Shown: piece by piece, positions 1 to 8,743 of the stretch
How positions within the stretch are numbered: position 1 is the stretch's first letter
How the letters are laid out: every line of letters begins with the position of its first letter
From: Pyrenophora tritici-repentis
Taxonomy: Eukaryota > Ascomycota > Dothideomycetes > Pleosporales > Pleosporaceae
Assembly: GCF_003171515.1 (NCBI RefSeq)
Contig: NC_089394.1
Location: 1,116,001 to 1,180,000, forward strand
Length of the DNA stretch: 64,000 bases
Reading direction: 5' to 3'
Notes under the pieces: model-generated
What the model was told of the DNA's origin: nothing
Seen by the model: only the letters and a program-made list of their open reading frames with translations
Databases searched by the model: none
Position numbers and translations under genes: made by a program

Positions 1-237
1 TCAGGCGGGTGACTAAGCCGTTGGAGTGGTGTTTGCATCTTGGATCCAAACCGTGGGCTACATGTGGGTATGGAGAGAGGCTTGCATCGCGCAGAGATGA
101 ATTCCTCAGGAGCCAAGCAGAAGATACGTCCACTGCGCAGACTTGGGAGTGCAGAACTGATGGATTTGAGATGACTTGAATCCAGGAACGAGAGATCACA
201 ACGGAGCAAAATTTGTGGTAAAGGAGAGTGATGGATT
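1..237. other. No gene seen
   Basis: No convincing open frame, RNA gene or repeat was recognised here. It lies downstream of the minus-strand CorA-like gene. Confidence 0.5.
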
Positions 238-348
238 CACTTGGGTGTCCTAGAGTATTTGACAGTGTAGGTAAGCACCCAATAGGTGTGTTTGGCGACT
301 ACAGTGGCCTTGATACACTAGTATGTCAAGTATCTTATAACACCTACA
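238..348. repeat. MITE family C, copy 1
   Basis: This is one of four related segments of about 110-130 bp (others near 1309, 6791 and 35975). They share the order: a CACCTGGG-like end, TATTTGACA, GGTAAGC, TGGCGACTACAGTG, ACACTAGTATGTC and an inverted CACC-type end. Copies differ at many positions, so the family is older than families A and B. No certain TSD was found. A family B MITE is inserted at its right end. Confidence 0.55.
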
Positions 349-510
349 TAGACTCCGCAACAATCAATTCAATCCGGTCACTCTCCTAGACCCACTTACC
401 TATCTAGGTAGGGCTTAAACTCCTATAGGTAACTACTAGGCTTAAAGCGGTAATCAATCAATCCAATCTGAACCTTCTAGGACCCACTTAATTGATTGTT
501 GCGGACTGTG
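349..510. mobile_element. MITE family B (162 bp), copy 1
   Basis: The 162-bp element is flanked by a perfect 8-bp duplication CACCTACA at 341-348 and 511-518. Its ends are inverted repeats around ACTCCGCAACAATCAATT, nearly the same as the termini of the hAT element at 1861-5191. The 8-bp TSD and the termini place it as a non-autonomous hAT-type MITE. A near-identical copy lies at 1533-1694. Confidence 0.9.
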
Positions 511-1308
511 CACCTACATGTGATTCGGGCTCGTGTACTTCCGCTGATTTCTAAATCTACACCATCTCCATATCGGATGTGGCGTCCATCGTCTTGGTAT
601 CTTTCCTCTTCTTAATGTCGTCTGTCAAATAGTCTTGCCTGTATGCCTGCATCGTCCACCTCCAACACACCAATGTCGCGATTGTAAGGGGTATCGAGAT
701 GACAAAGTACATCCAAAATTGCTTTGAAACAAGGAGATTATGAGAGTCGGAGTCAAAATCTACGAGGTTCATACCAAATATAGTCTGGCAAATTGTTAGC
801 TTCAGGCACTTATGGTAGGTGATAGACTTACCGCTACAAAAGAAAACGGCAGGTAGAACGATGTTACGAATGTGATCGCTCGAATTGCGACGGAGTCTTC
901 GCGTGCAGATCTCACCATTACCAAAGTGTTCTGACTTTGGCTCTGCGCGAGCTGCTGGTACCCAAGGTTTAGCGAGTCTACTACAGACTGTACAGTCGAC
1001 TGGCATCGGCTGTGAAGGTAAAGAACCTGAGTTTTGTATGATTGTGCCTCTTTACGGAAGTTACTAATGGCTGAATGGACGGTGGCAATTGATTCGTTAT
1101 TCTTTCCGTTCGCATCTCGGAAGACGTTGCATAATTTATGGAGATCAGGAGTCACGTCCATAAATGAGGTGAGTAGCGGATCGAGTGGAAGTAGGCACCT
1201 CTCAACAGTGCGCACTTCCTTCAGGGTATCAAAGCTGACGGATGGTTCTTCAAACGATGTGCAAGCCGACTTCATGTCCTATTGATTTGTTAACTAGTTT
1301 CCTGGTAC

Positions 1309-1424
1309 CACCTGGGGGACACAAAATATTTGACAATGCAGGTAAGCACTTATTAGGCGTGTCTGGCGCCTACAGTGACGTTTTTACACTAGTATGCCAT
1401 GTATCTTATGTTATCCGGGTGATG
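1309..1424. repeat. MITE family C, copy 2 (inside an intron)
   Basis: Its sequence is related to 238-348, with partly matching inverted ends. It lies wholly inside the 172-bp intron 1279-1450 of the CorA-like gene. Without it that intron would be about 56 bp, the usual size in this window. Confidence 0.6.
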
Positions 1425-1532
1425 CACCATCCTATAGAAGAGCCACATACCAGTTTCAGTAGCAAGGTCTCGTGATATTCAAAATAGCCCTTCCACGAGT
1501 GAAGATGGGTCGAGATCAGCATAGGGTGAACC

Positions 1533-1694
1533 TAGACTCCGCAACAATCAATTCAATCCGGTCACTCTCCTAGACCCACTTACCTATCTAGGTAGGGCTT
1601 AAACTCCTATAGGTAACTACTAGGCTTAAAGCGGTAATCAATCAATCCAATCTGAACCTTCTAGGACCCACTTAATTGATTGTTGCGGACTGTG
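1533..1694. mobile_element. MITE family B (162 bp), copy 2
   Basis: This is a second 162-bp copy with a perfect 8-bp TSD, GGTGAACC, at 1525-1532 and 1695-1702. It is almost identical to 349-510, so both are young. It sits in a coding exon of the CorA-like gene, and the frame continues across one TSD copy. Confidence 0.9.
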
Positions 1695-2029
1695 GGTGAA
1701 CCAGCATCGGATTTGCTAGTACTGCTGATCGTACCGCTGCTTGCTGCAAGGCCTCGTGTAGATCGCACCTGAAAAGGGCCGATGGACTGGGATTGAAAAC
1801 GAAGATTGTTGATTGTGCTGTTTTATGGTTGTGGACATGATATATGCCCGTATGCCGAATCAGACTCCGCAACAATCAAATCAATCAATCTTAAGGTTGT
1901 CGATTGGTTTGATTAGCTTGCGGCGACGCTGCTGATTGATTGCGGATTGATTGTTAGGGTTTTTGAGCAGATTGATTGCGATTGATTGGTTGATTGGCTG
2001 ATTGATGCTAAGAAGTAGTATACAGGGGG

Positions 2030-4679
2030 TTATGGTGTTGTACTCCAGCCTTCTATATCGTACTGTTGTACAATCTCCTCATCTTTGACGTCACTCCACT
2101 TATCTTCATCATCACCGTTGTTGTACAAGCCGTCAAAGCCAGCTCGTCTCCACGAACGTACAAGCTGAAGGGCAGCAAGTAACTCGCTGCCAAGAGCTCG
2201 CCGGCGCGGCTCAAGTAAATCGCCAAGCTCGCTAAAGAGCCTCTCGCAGTCGCAACTAGATGCTGGTATCGTGAGTATATCAATCGCAAACTGGCTCAAA
2301 CACGGGTATTTTGAGCGTAATTGAATCCAGTACTTGACTGGGTGGCCATCGCTAAGATACTGTTCGCTTGTCCACTCTGGCTCTTGAGTTCTCCAGCGCT
2401 CGTACTCATCGTCGTGGGCAGCCTCTACCTGAGCCTTGTTGCGCCGTACGAGGGCGCCAATCACATCATCTATTCCTCTATGCCTTGGTTTTGCAGTTGT
2501 TTGAGATAGAGGACGTGTACGTTGAGGCTTATACGACTGCCAGAGCTGCAGGAAGCCAGCGTTGGCTGATGTTAGCCATTCTGGCTTATCCACCCAGCTG
2601 TTCTCGCAGTAGTATTTGTAGTATGGATGGAGGCAGGTAGCAGCGTAGTATGCTGGCGATCGATCGAGCTTGTTGTAGTAATCGTTGGCCTTACTCCAGG
2701 CGGCGCGGAGGTTAACAAAGAGGTGATCTTCAGGCGCATCAGGTGGGTTGAAGTCAACTTGCTCGTACGAGCGCGTACGGGCTTCGAGCGCGCCAAGTAC
2801 GTATTCAAATACAGGAATAGTCTCATATATAGCGCCGTATTTGCCTGCCTTTCCGCGACCCTCAAGCTTCTCCGTAGCAAGCTTAAGCGGCTCTAGGCAG
2901 TCCTGATACTCTGTTATCACCGCCCAATCAGCAGCTGTAAGTCCTGTTGATCTCATCCAACTAGGTGCTTCAGGGAGTTTATTGCCACGTTGACAAGCGC
3001 GGCGATCTTCAAGGGAGAGTGCGTTAATGTAGTGCTCAGCGTAAGAGTTGTATGCTGCCTGGAGTTGAGTTGCGCGTTTGAAGGCAGCGTAGTAAGAGTT
3101 CCAGCGTGTAACAACAGGCTTCACAGGCTCAAGTACGTGGAGGCGCTCTCTAGCTGGCAACTCGGCGTTGGCGGCGGTTTGGAAGCTTCGGAAAATTTCG
3201 TGTTGTTGAGGCGTTTTTATACAGACTCCGCAACAATCAATCGGATCGGCATGATTGATTCCTATCTAGGTTAAAGGCTGCCTAATGAAGTAATTCTTTA
3301 ACCTATATAGGAATCAATCATGTCAATCGATTGATTGTTGCGGAGTCTGTTTTTATATGGTTGATAACGTCGATAAGTACACCTAAGGGCCCTTCTTGAC
3401 GCCACTCCTGCATGTACACCTCCTCTGTTTGGAGCTGCTCGTCGTTGTTGTTGTTGTACGCCTCTTGATTGCTGCCAAAGATAATTGCCTGGCCAATAAG
3501 GTTAAGCGTGTGAGGGCCGCAGCGGAGGCGTCGGTGAGCAGCGTTGAAGTCGTACGCGTGGGCGAGCGAGGAGACTGCAGTATCGTTGTTTGCAGCATTG
3601 TCGAGGACGAAGTAGCCGAGTTTATCACTCCCAATACTGTATTCTTGGAGCGTCTTTTTAATTGTATCAGCGATAGCATCACCAGTATGAGAGCCTGCGA
3701 GATGTGGGAGGGCGATGGGGAGATCTTGTATCACTCCAGAGGCGTTAGCAAAGTGTGCAACGACTCCAAAGAATCCACGCTTGCCACCCTTTGTCGTCCA
3801 ACCATCAAAGCTTATGTGGATCTTGCTTGCAGCTTCTGACAGAGCGCAGACAATCTGTGGCTGCATATATTGGAAGAGGCGCATTGCGTAGGTAGCTACA
3901 CTGCGAGGACTTACCCACAAAGCTGCCTCTGCCTCTGGGTTTGCAAGGCTAATCATCTCGCGAAAGGACGGCCTTGCAAGTAGCTCCATTGGCAAGTTGT
4001 TATCAAGAAGGCAGAACACTGCAACTTCACGAAACTGCTGGATGTTGAAGTTGCCCATCGCGTTGGCAGCCTCTTGAGAGACTGCAACACCAGTCTCCAG
4101 CGTCTGTCGTAGAGAGAGTTGCTGCCCTGTTCTTCGAGGCTTCAGGCCGTCTTTTGTAAAGCCATGGCCTCGTTTCTGAAGGCCAAGATGAGCTGCAGCT
4201 GAGGAGGTGGCCTTTGATACGTCAAAAACTCCACTGCCGCCAGTGTCAATGACCTTGTGGATGTGGCAGTATTTGCATACAAACCACACTCGATTCTGAT
4301 CGTAGAGCTCAACAACGCGATATCCATGTTGAAAGATCCAACTCTTGACGCGCCGCCCAGTTGTAAGAGGCTTCATGAACCGAGGGAGGCGATCCCAGTT
4401 AATGCCGTCAAAGTTATCGCCATTATCAGGCTCTGTATCAACACTAGCCTCTGTTGTTGCTGCTGTACCAGCCTGGCTGCCCTCAGCCGCACCCTCCTCC
4501 TCTGTTTGCGACTCGAAAAATTGCGACTCAAACGTTGTGGCCTGGCTTACGGCGGCGCCAAGGGTTTCCTGAGGCGACAGCGATCGCTGAGATAGGACAG
4601 AGGGCCTTGATAGGCGCGCCCGTTTGGCGGCGGCGGCGGCGGCAGCAGTATTGGTGGGAACTCGAGAGCGTTTGGCCAT
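2030..4679 (-). pseudogene. hAT transposase, interrupted by a MITE
   Basis: The N-terminal part starts at 4679 (MAKRSRVP) and the C-terminal part ends at 2030. The 128-bp MITE plus its TSD separates them. Counting the TSD once, the frame runs unbroken for about 837 residues. Order of domains: low-complexity N-terminus; BED-type zinc finger (CKYC, then His residues in the AAHLGLQKRGH region); RNase H-like catalytic core with SFDGWTTKGGKRGFFGVVAH and VLDNAANNDTAV; C-terminal hAT dimerisation domain with IPASSCDCERLFSELGD. Length and motifs match the intact copies at 12585-15104 and 49155-51719. As it stands the MITE introduces stops, so no full protein can be made. Confidence 0.92.
3222..3349. 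mobile_element. MITE family A (128 bp), copy 1, nested in hAT-alpha
   Basis: The 128-bp foldback element has TIR CAGACTCCGCAACAATCAAT and a perfect 8-bp TSD TTTTTATA (3214-3221 and 3350-3357). Inside the TIR a second inverted pair (CATGATTGATTCCTAT and its complement) flanks a short centre, so nearly the whole element can fold on itself. It interrupts the hAT-alpha transposase. Confidence 0.95.
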
Positions 4680-5886
4680 CGTGGGCGATACTAAACACTA
4701 AAGAAAAATGTCTGTATAGGTAGCTAGGCAACTAGTGTTGTGTGTAAGGGATTATTAGGGAACTGAGTGAGCGAAATCGTTGTTGTATTAAGAACAGCGA
4801 AGGACTAGCTATATAGGTGCGGGGTGAAGCCTAGAAGAGGCTAGCCCCTAAGCAGAAGGAGCTAGTCCTATAAGAGGAGAGCTAGCTGGTGAGAAGTGAA
4901 TGCATAGAGACTGGCTTGCCCGGCCGACAGGGATCACAAGCTAAGCGAGATAGGGGTCCAAGATAACTATCTTCAACACCAAAAACCTTCTCTTAATACG
5001 ACACTACTCGCCTTACAACTCGTTAATAATAAATCAATCTAACTAATCAAATCAATCAATCTGACGTTCGCAAGTTGATTTGATTAGCTATTTTGAAAAG
5101 CTTAGATTGAGTTGATTGAGTTGGTAAAAACTCCAAATGACCAATCAAATCAATCAATCTGACCAATCTGGATTGATTGTTGCGGAGTCTGTGCCGAATA
5201 CGCCAAGTGCTCACGGACTTGACTTGTTTCTGTTCGGCATACTTATAGATCCAGCCGAATTCTGACGCATCCATTCAGTAATGCTTGCTGATAGTTCACG
5301 TGGGAGAGACATACTTACCCACTCTGTCAGCTGTTTGAACTGTGCGTACTGAGCCTGTAAATCCCTCCTCGGTCGACAGGTATCTGTCACGAAAACACGA
5401 TAGTATATGCAAAAATCCTACGCTAAGGCTGTAATGTTCCATGAGCTGGACAATCATGTCTGGACTTGCATTGACTGGTGCCCATGTATCCTGCTGGTGC
5501 AGCGAGCTGGTTCAATCAGTAAACCCCAGGATACATGTAAGCCTAGGCTACACTCACTATATCTCCACAGATGTCGATTGGTGCAAGATATTGGATGTTC
5601 TACTGCGTAGATATCTAGACAACTGCAATTCATTTTTGAAAGCCTGTGTCGCTGGGGCGACAGTGGCTGTCGAGTCGAACCGAGTGAGCTCTATTAAGTG
5701 ATGCTCACTGGCCTTCGAGAACTGCTCATCGTCATGTAGAATAGCTGCGCGCATTTTCGAAGCCGACAAGGCGAGAGAGCACACATCAACTGGGTCATGG
5801 CAGAGGATCTGCTGAGAATCGACAGTATTGGTAGACATGGTGTTTGGGAAGAAGGGATGGGAAGGATGTAGGGGCAAGCTACCCAT

Positions 5887-6143
5887 TGCCGAACTTCTGG
5901 TGTATGTTTATTGAACTTTCGCACTAGTCTACCAGAAAGAGGCGAAGCAAGCTTCAGCCTGTAGTCGCTTATAGTCCTCAAGCTCAGCCTCCCTGAATAA
6001 CTCATCATTGCTGACAGAACGGGATCTCAGCCTTTTGCTTTGCTAGTCATTTTACCCCTCATTAGTCTCACCGGTGATGGGTCAGGCCCTGTGGGACAAC
6101 TTACCTCCACTCTTCCTGTCGCGTTCATTAGTCGACTCTCAGC
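5887..6143. other. No gene seen
   Basis: This lies between the CorA-like 5' region and a minus-strand coding fragment. It may hold introns or leader of either. Nothing else was recognised. Confidence 0.4.
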
Positions 6144-6221
6144 CTAGTTCGTGTCCATAGTACCCACTTTTGTGAGGTTTTCAGGCGCTTCAAATTTGAA
6201 ATGTCCATCGGCCGTCTCGGT

Positions 6222-6349
6222 CAGACTCCGCAACAATCAATCAGATCGGCATGATTGATTCCTATCTAGGTTAAAGGCTGCCTAATGAAGTAATTCTTTA
6301 ACCTATATAGGAATCAATCATGTCGATCGATTGATTGTTGCGGAGTCTG
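6222..6349. mobile_element. MITE family A (128 bp), copy 2
   Basis: Same 128-bp foldback element, with a perfect 8-bp TSD GTCTCGGT at 6214-6221 and 6350-6357. It has the same orientation as copy 1 and only about one base of difference is apparent. Confidence 0.95.
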
Positions 6350-6453
6350 GTCTCGGTGATGTTGAAATTGATGTGATCGCCAAACCTCTCCCGAAGAAAT
6401 TTCAGCAGTCCTTCGCGACTTTGATAGCGATTCGAAATCTCGAGCTGTACCAT

Positions 6454-6581
6454 CAGACTCCGCAACAATCAATCGATTGACATGATTGATTCCTATATAG
6501 GTTAAAGAATTACTTCATTAGGCAGCCTTTAACCTAGATAGGAATCAATCATGCCGATCCGATTGATTGTTGCGGAGTCTG
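6454..6581. mobile_element. MITE family A (128 bp), copy 3
   Basis: Same element in opposite orientation, with a perfect 8-bp TSD TGTACCAT at 6446-6453 and 6582-6589. It starts only 104 bp from the end of copy 2, in the same putative exon. Confidence 0.95.
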
Positions 6582-6790
6582 TGTACCATTTTGAAAATGC
6601 GGGCGGTCCTGTAGCAAGGCAGATCGACAATCGGGCGGTACTCTTTATACGTACATGTAATATCGTCATGCGGCGTCACCAATGCTTCGCTGGCACAACT
6701 CTATAGGCTATCAGGCGGACGATCCCATCTTACTCTCGCCTGAAGGCGGATGGATGGAAGGCTGTGTGCAAGCGAGCAAGGCTATAGCCA

Positions 6791-6919
6791 CACCTGGGTA
6801 ACGTTAACAGCGACAGTGTGGTTATACACCGCCATTCCATTTCTAATATGTATATTTGGCGCTGAGAATGCGTTCTACATACTAGAGTGTCAAATATCTT
6901 AGGTTATTTGGGTGACCAG
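6791..6919. repeat. MITE family C, copy 3 (diverged)
   Basis: Ends resembling CACCTGGGTAAC and TTGGGTGACCAGGT, together with internal GACAGTGT, TTTGGCG and CATACTAGAGTGTCAAATATC, relate it to the segments at 238 and 1309. It is more diverged than those copies. It lies upstream of the kinase gene. Confidence 0.45.
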
Positions 6920-7257
6920 GTACTTTCGCTCACAACCAAGGTTCGCGCGTCCTTGGGCAAACAGGGGCTGAGCGGCAGATGAAAAGGCTGACACCGATGC
7001 CAAGTCGCGTCATAACTATGTTCGGTACGTGCGCGGTTGCCTGCAAGTATGAGCCACCTTCCCTTTAGGCCTTCTCCACATTCCGCTCCCGACCCCAGAG
7101 TGGAGTTTTCTCCCCCGACCTACAGACGCCTACAGATTGCTGGGTCGCACCGTACACCTGAATGCCTGAATTTAACATTTACATCATCGCTTTTCATCAT
7201 TGGTCCATCGTTCAGGACGCCTCAATTTGAAACTCGCCCGATTGCCGCCTAGATTCA
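6920..7257. other. Upstream region of the kinase gene
   Basis: A 338-bp stretch before the kinase ATG. A small plus-strand open frame at 7037-7252 has no recognisable feature and is treated as chance. Nothing regulatory was identified. Confidence 0.4.
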
Positions 7258-8743
7258 ATGAGCGCGCACCGAGCCACAAATTCTACCTCCGTGCGCGAAA
7301 CCACCGTACGGGAGCTGACTATACGCATCTGTCAAGCCGTCGATACCACCAAGGGGAAGCTCAAAGACGAGGAAGCACGTCCTTTCCTACCGAAAACCGA
7401 TCTGAAGGACATACTGGATGGATTGTCTCTTCAACGATTGATCACAGAGCTGGTACGGGCAAATTCTGGATTTGCTCCCGTAGTAGGCGACGGCGACAGC
7501 GTTTCTCCTTCGAACCAGGATACTACTATCGATAATTATGTGTACAGGACGATCGGGACGCCCAATCATCCCGAATGTCCTCCAAGAGTAGCCCTGCTTG
7601 CGTTGTTTCTTTATGCAGAACGCCCACTTTTACTATCGCATTTCACGAAATGGTTGATCAACCCGTGGCCAGGTTTCCCATCTGATGAGAATATTCCTTT
7701 GGACAAACCTACCTTAATAGCAAACAGATTCCCCTCTGACTGTTACCGCTCTATTTTCGATTATCAAAACATATTCAGGCCGGTCCTGCTTCGACAGGAC
7801 GAAAACAATAAACTCAGAAGCTGGGACCGATTGCCTTACATTGGTAGATGCGAGCTAATCAAAGAGGGATCGTCTGGATCCGTATACAGAGTCGAGATAG
7901 CACAGGGTCACTGGGAGATCAAAAGCGGGGGCCATTACATTCCTGGAAACCCAGATAGACCGTTGGTCATGGCAATCAAAGAGTTTAGAAAGGTACCGAA
8001 TGGGCGTACCATAGAAGAAGCTACTAAGGACTTTCACGATGAGCTTGGGATACTGAAAGAGATCCATGGATCCAGAATCAAGCACGAGATGGTTATGCTG
8101 GATTTGGGAAGCATCACCATACGAGACGGAGAGGGCATACCGGTCAGCCACTCGATCATATTCGAACTTGCTACATTCAGCCTTGGAGACTTTCTTAAGA
8201 CAGAAAAAGCAGAAAAACGTAGAAAAACCAGTGTTTTATTCGCCAAGCTGGCCGATCTTGTGAAGGCGCTAGAGCATTTGCACCGTGATCTAGACCTGCT
8301 TCATCTCGACATCAAACCCGATAATATTTTGGTTTTTGAGGGGGAGCCCAGCAATCAGGACAACGAGAAAGAAGATGAGGAAAAGTTGCTGTGGAAACTC
8401 AGTGATTTTGGGCTCGCGCGCAAGAAGCGTGACAAGGCAAGGGTCGGTCTAGGCGGGCACTACTGGCACTCAAGCTATCAAGAGTCTCGATCATCAAACA
8501 TCTCAGCAACAAGACCTGCGGGTGTCTATCAAGCGCCCGAAGTCCAACAACCAGGATCTAGTGGAGTGGGAAAACGAAGCGATGTCTGGTCTATGGGATG
8601 TGTCACGTTGATGGTGTTGGCTTTTGCGACCTATAGCGTCCCTGGAGTGAAAGAGCTCGAGAGCCAGCTATTCGTCAAGTTCAAACACTGGGGCGGATCG
8701 CAAAGCCTGTTCTATCACAGAAGTGACTCGTATTTGTGGGGAG

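Larger units (their letters stand above)
1861..5191 (-). mobile_element. hAT-alpha DNA transposon (3331 bp)
   Basis: This is a full-length hAT element. The terminal inverted repeat is CAGACTCCGCAACAATCAA, with a perfect 8-bp TSD TGCCGAAT at 1853-1860 and 5192-5199. The subterminal regions are full of short GATTGATT-type motifs in both orientations, as expected for hAT transposase binding sites. It encodes one transposase on the minus strand, broken only by a nested 128-bp MITE at 3222-3349. Its host site is an exon of the CorA-like gene. Confidence 0.95.
557..5838 (-). pseudogene. CorA-like Mg2+ transporter family gene, split by transposons
   Basis: This is a fungal CorA-like membrane protein, presumably a cation transporter or homologue. 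The C-terminus has a GMN motif in TIFGMNLVDF followed by a second hydrophobic segment ending in WRW, the CorA-type two-helix end. Visible exons are 557-784, 832-1278, 1451-1532, 1703-1860, 5200-5261 and 5319 upward. The upstream part (ATG near 5838, open frame 5557-5838) is less certain. Introns are 785-831, 1279-1450 and 5262-5318. The gene is interrupted by a family C MITE inside intron 1279-1450, a family B MITE at 1533-1694 in an exon, and the hAT at 1861-5191 in an exon. Counting each 8-bp TSD once, the frame reads through from WRIRH to TGIYHVHNH at the hAT and from NPMLVH to PMLISTHL at the MITE. The hAT must abolish function now. The alternative is another member of the wider fungal CorA/ankyrin family. 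Confidence 0.75.
6144..6700 (-). pseudogene. Coding fragment with two MITE insertions
   Basis: When both 128-bp MITEs and one TSD copy each are ignored, a single open frame of about 95 codons remains. It includes QLEISNRYQSREG and FLRERFGDHINFNITE and ends at a stop at 6144-6146. Reading through both junctions is clean, which suggests a genuine exon. I do not recognise the product with certainty. It lies just upstream of, and on the same strand as, the CorA-like gene and could be its N-terminal region (inference). No start codon was assigned. Confidence 0.45.
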
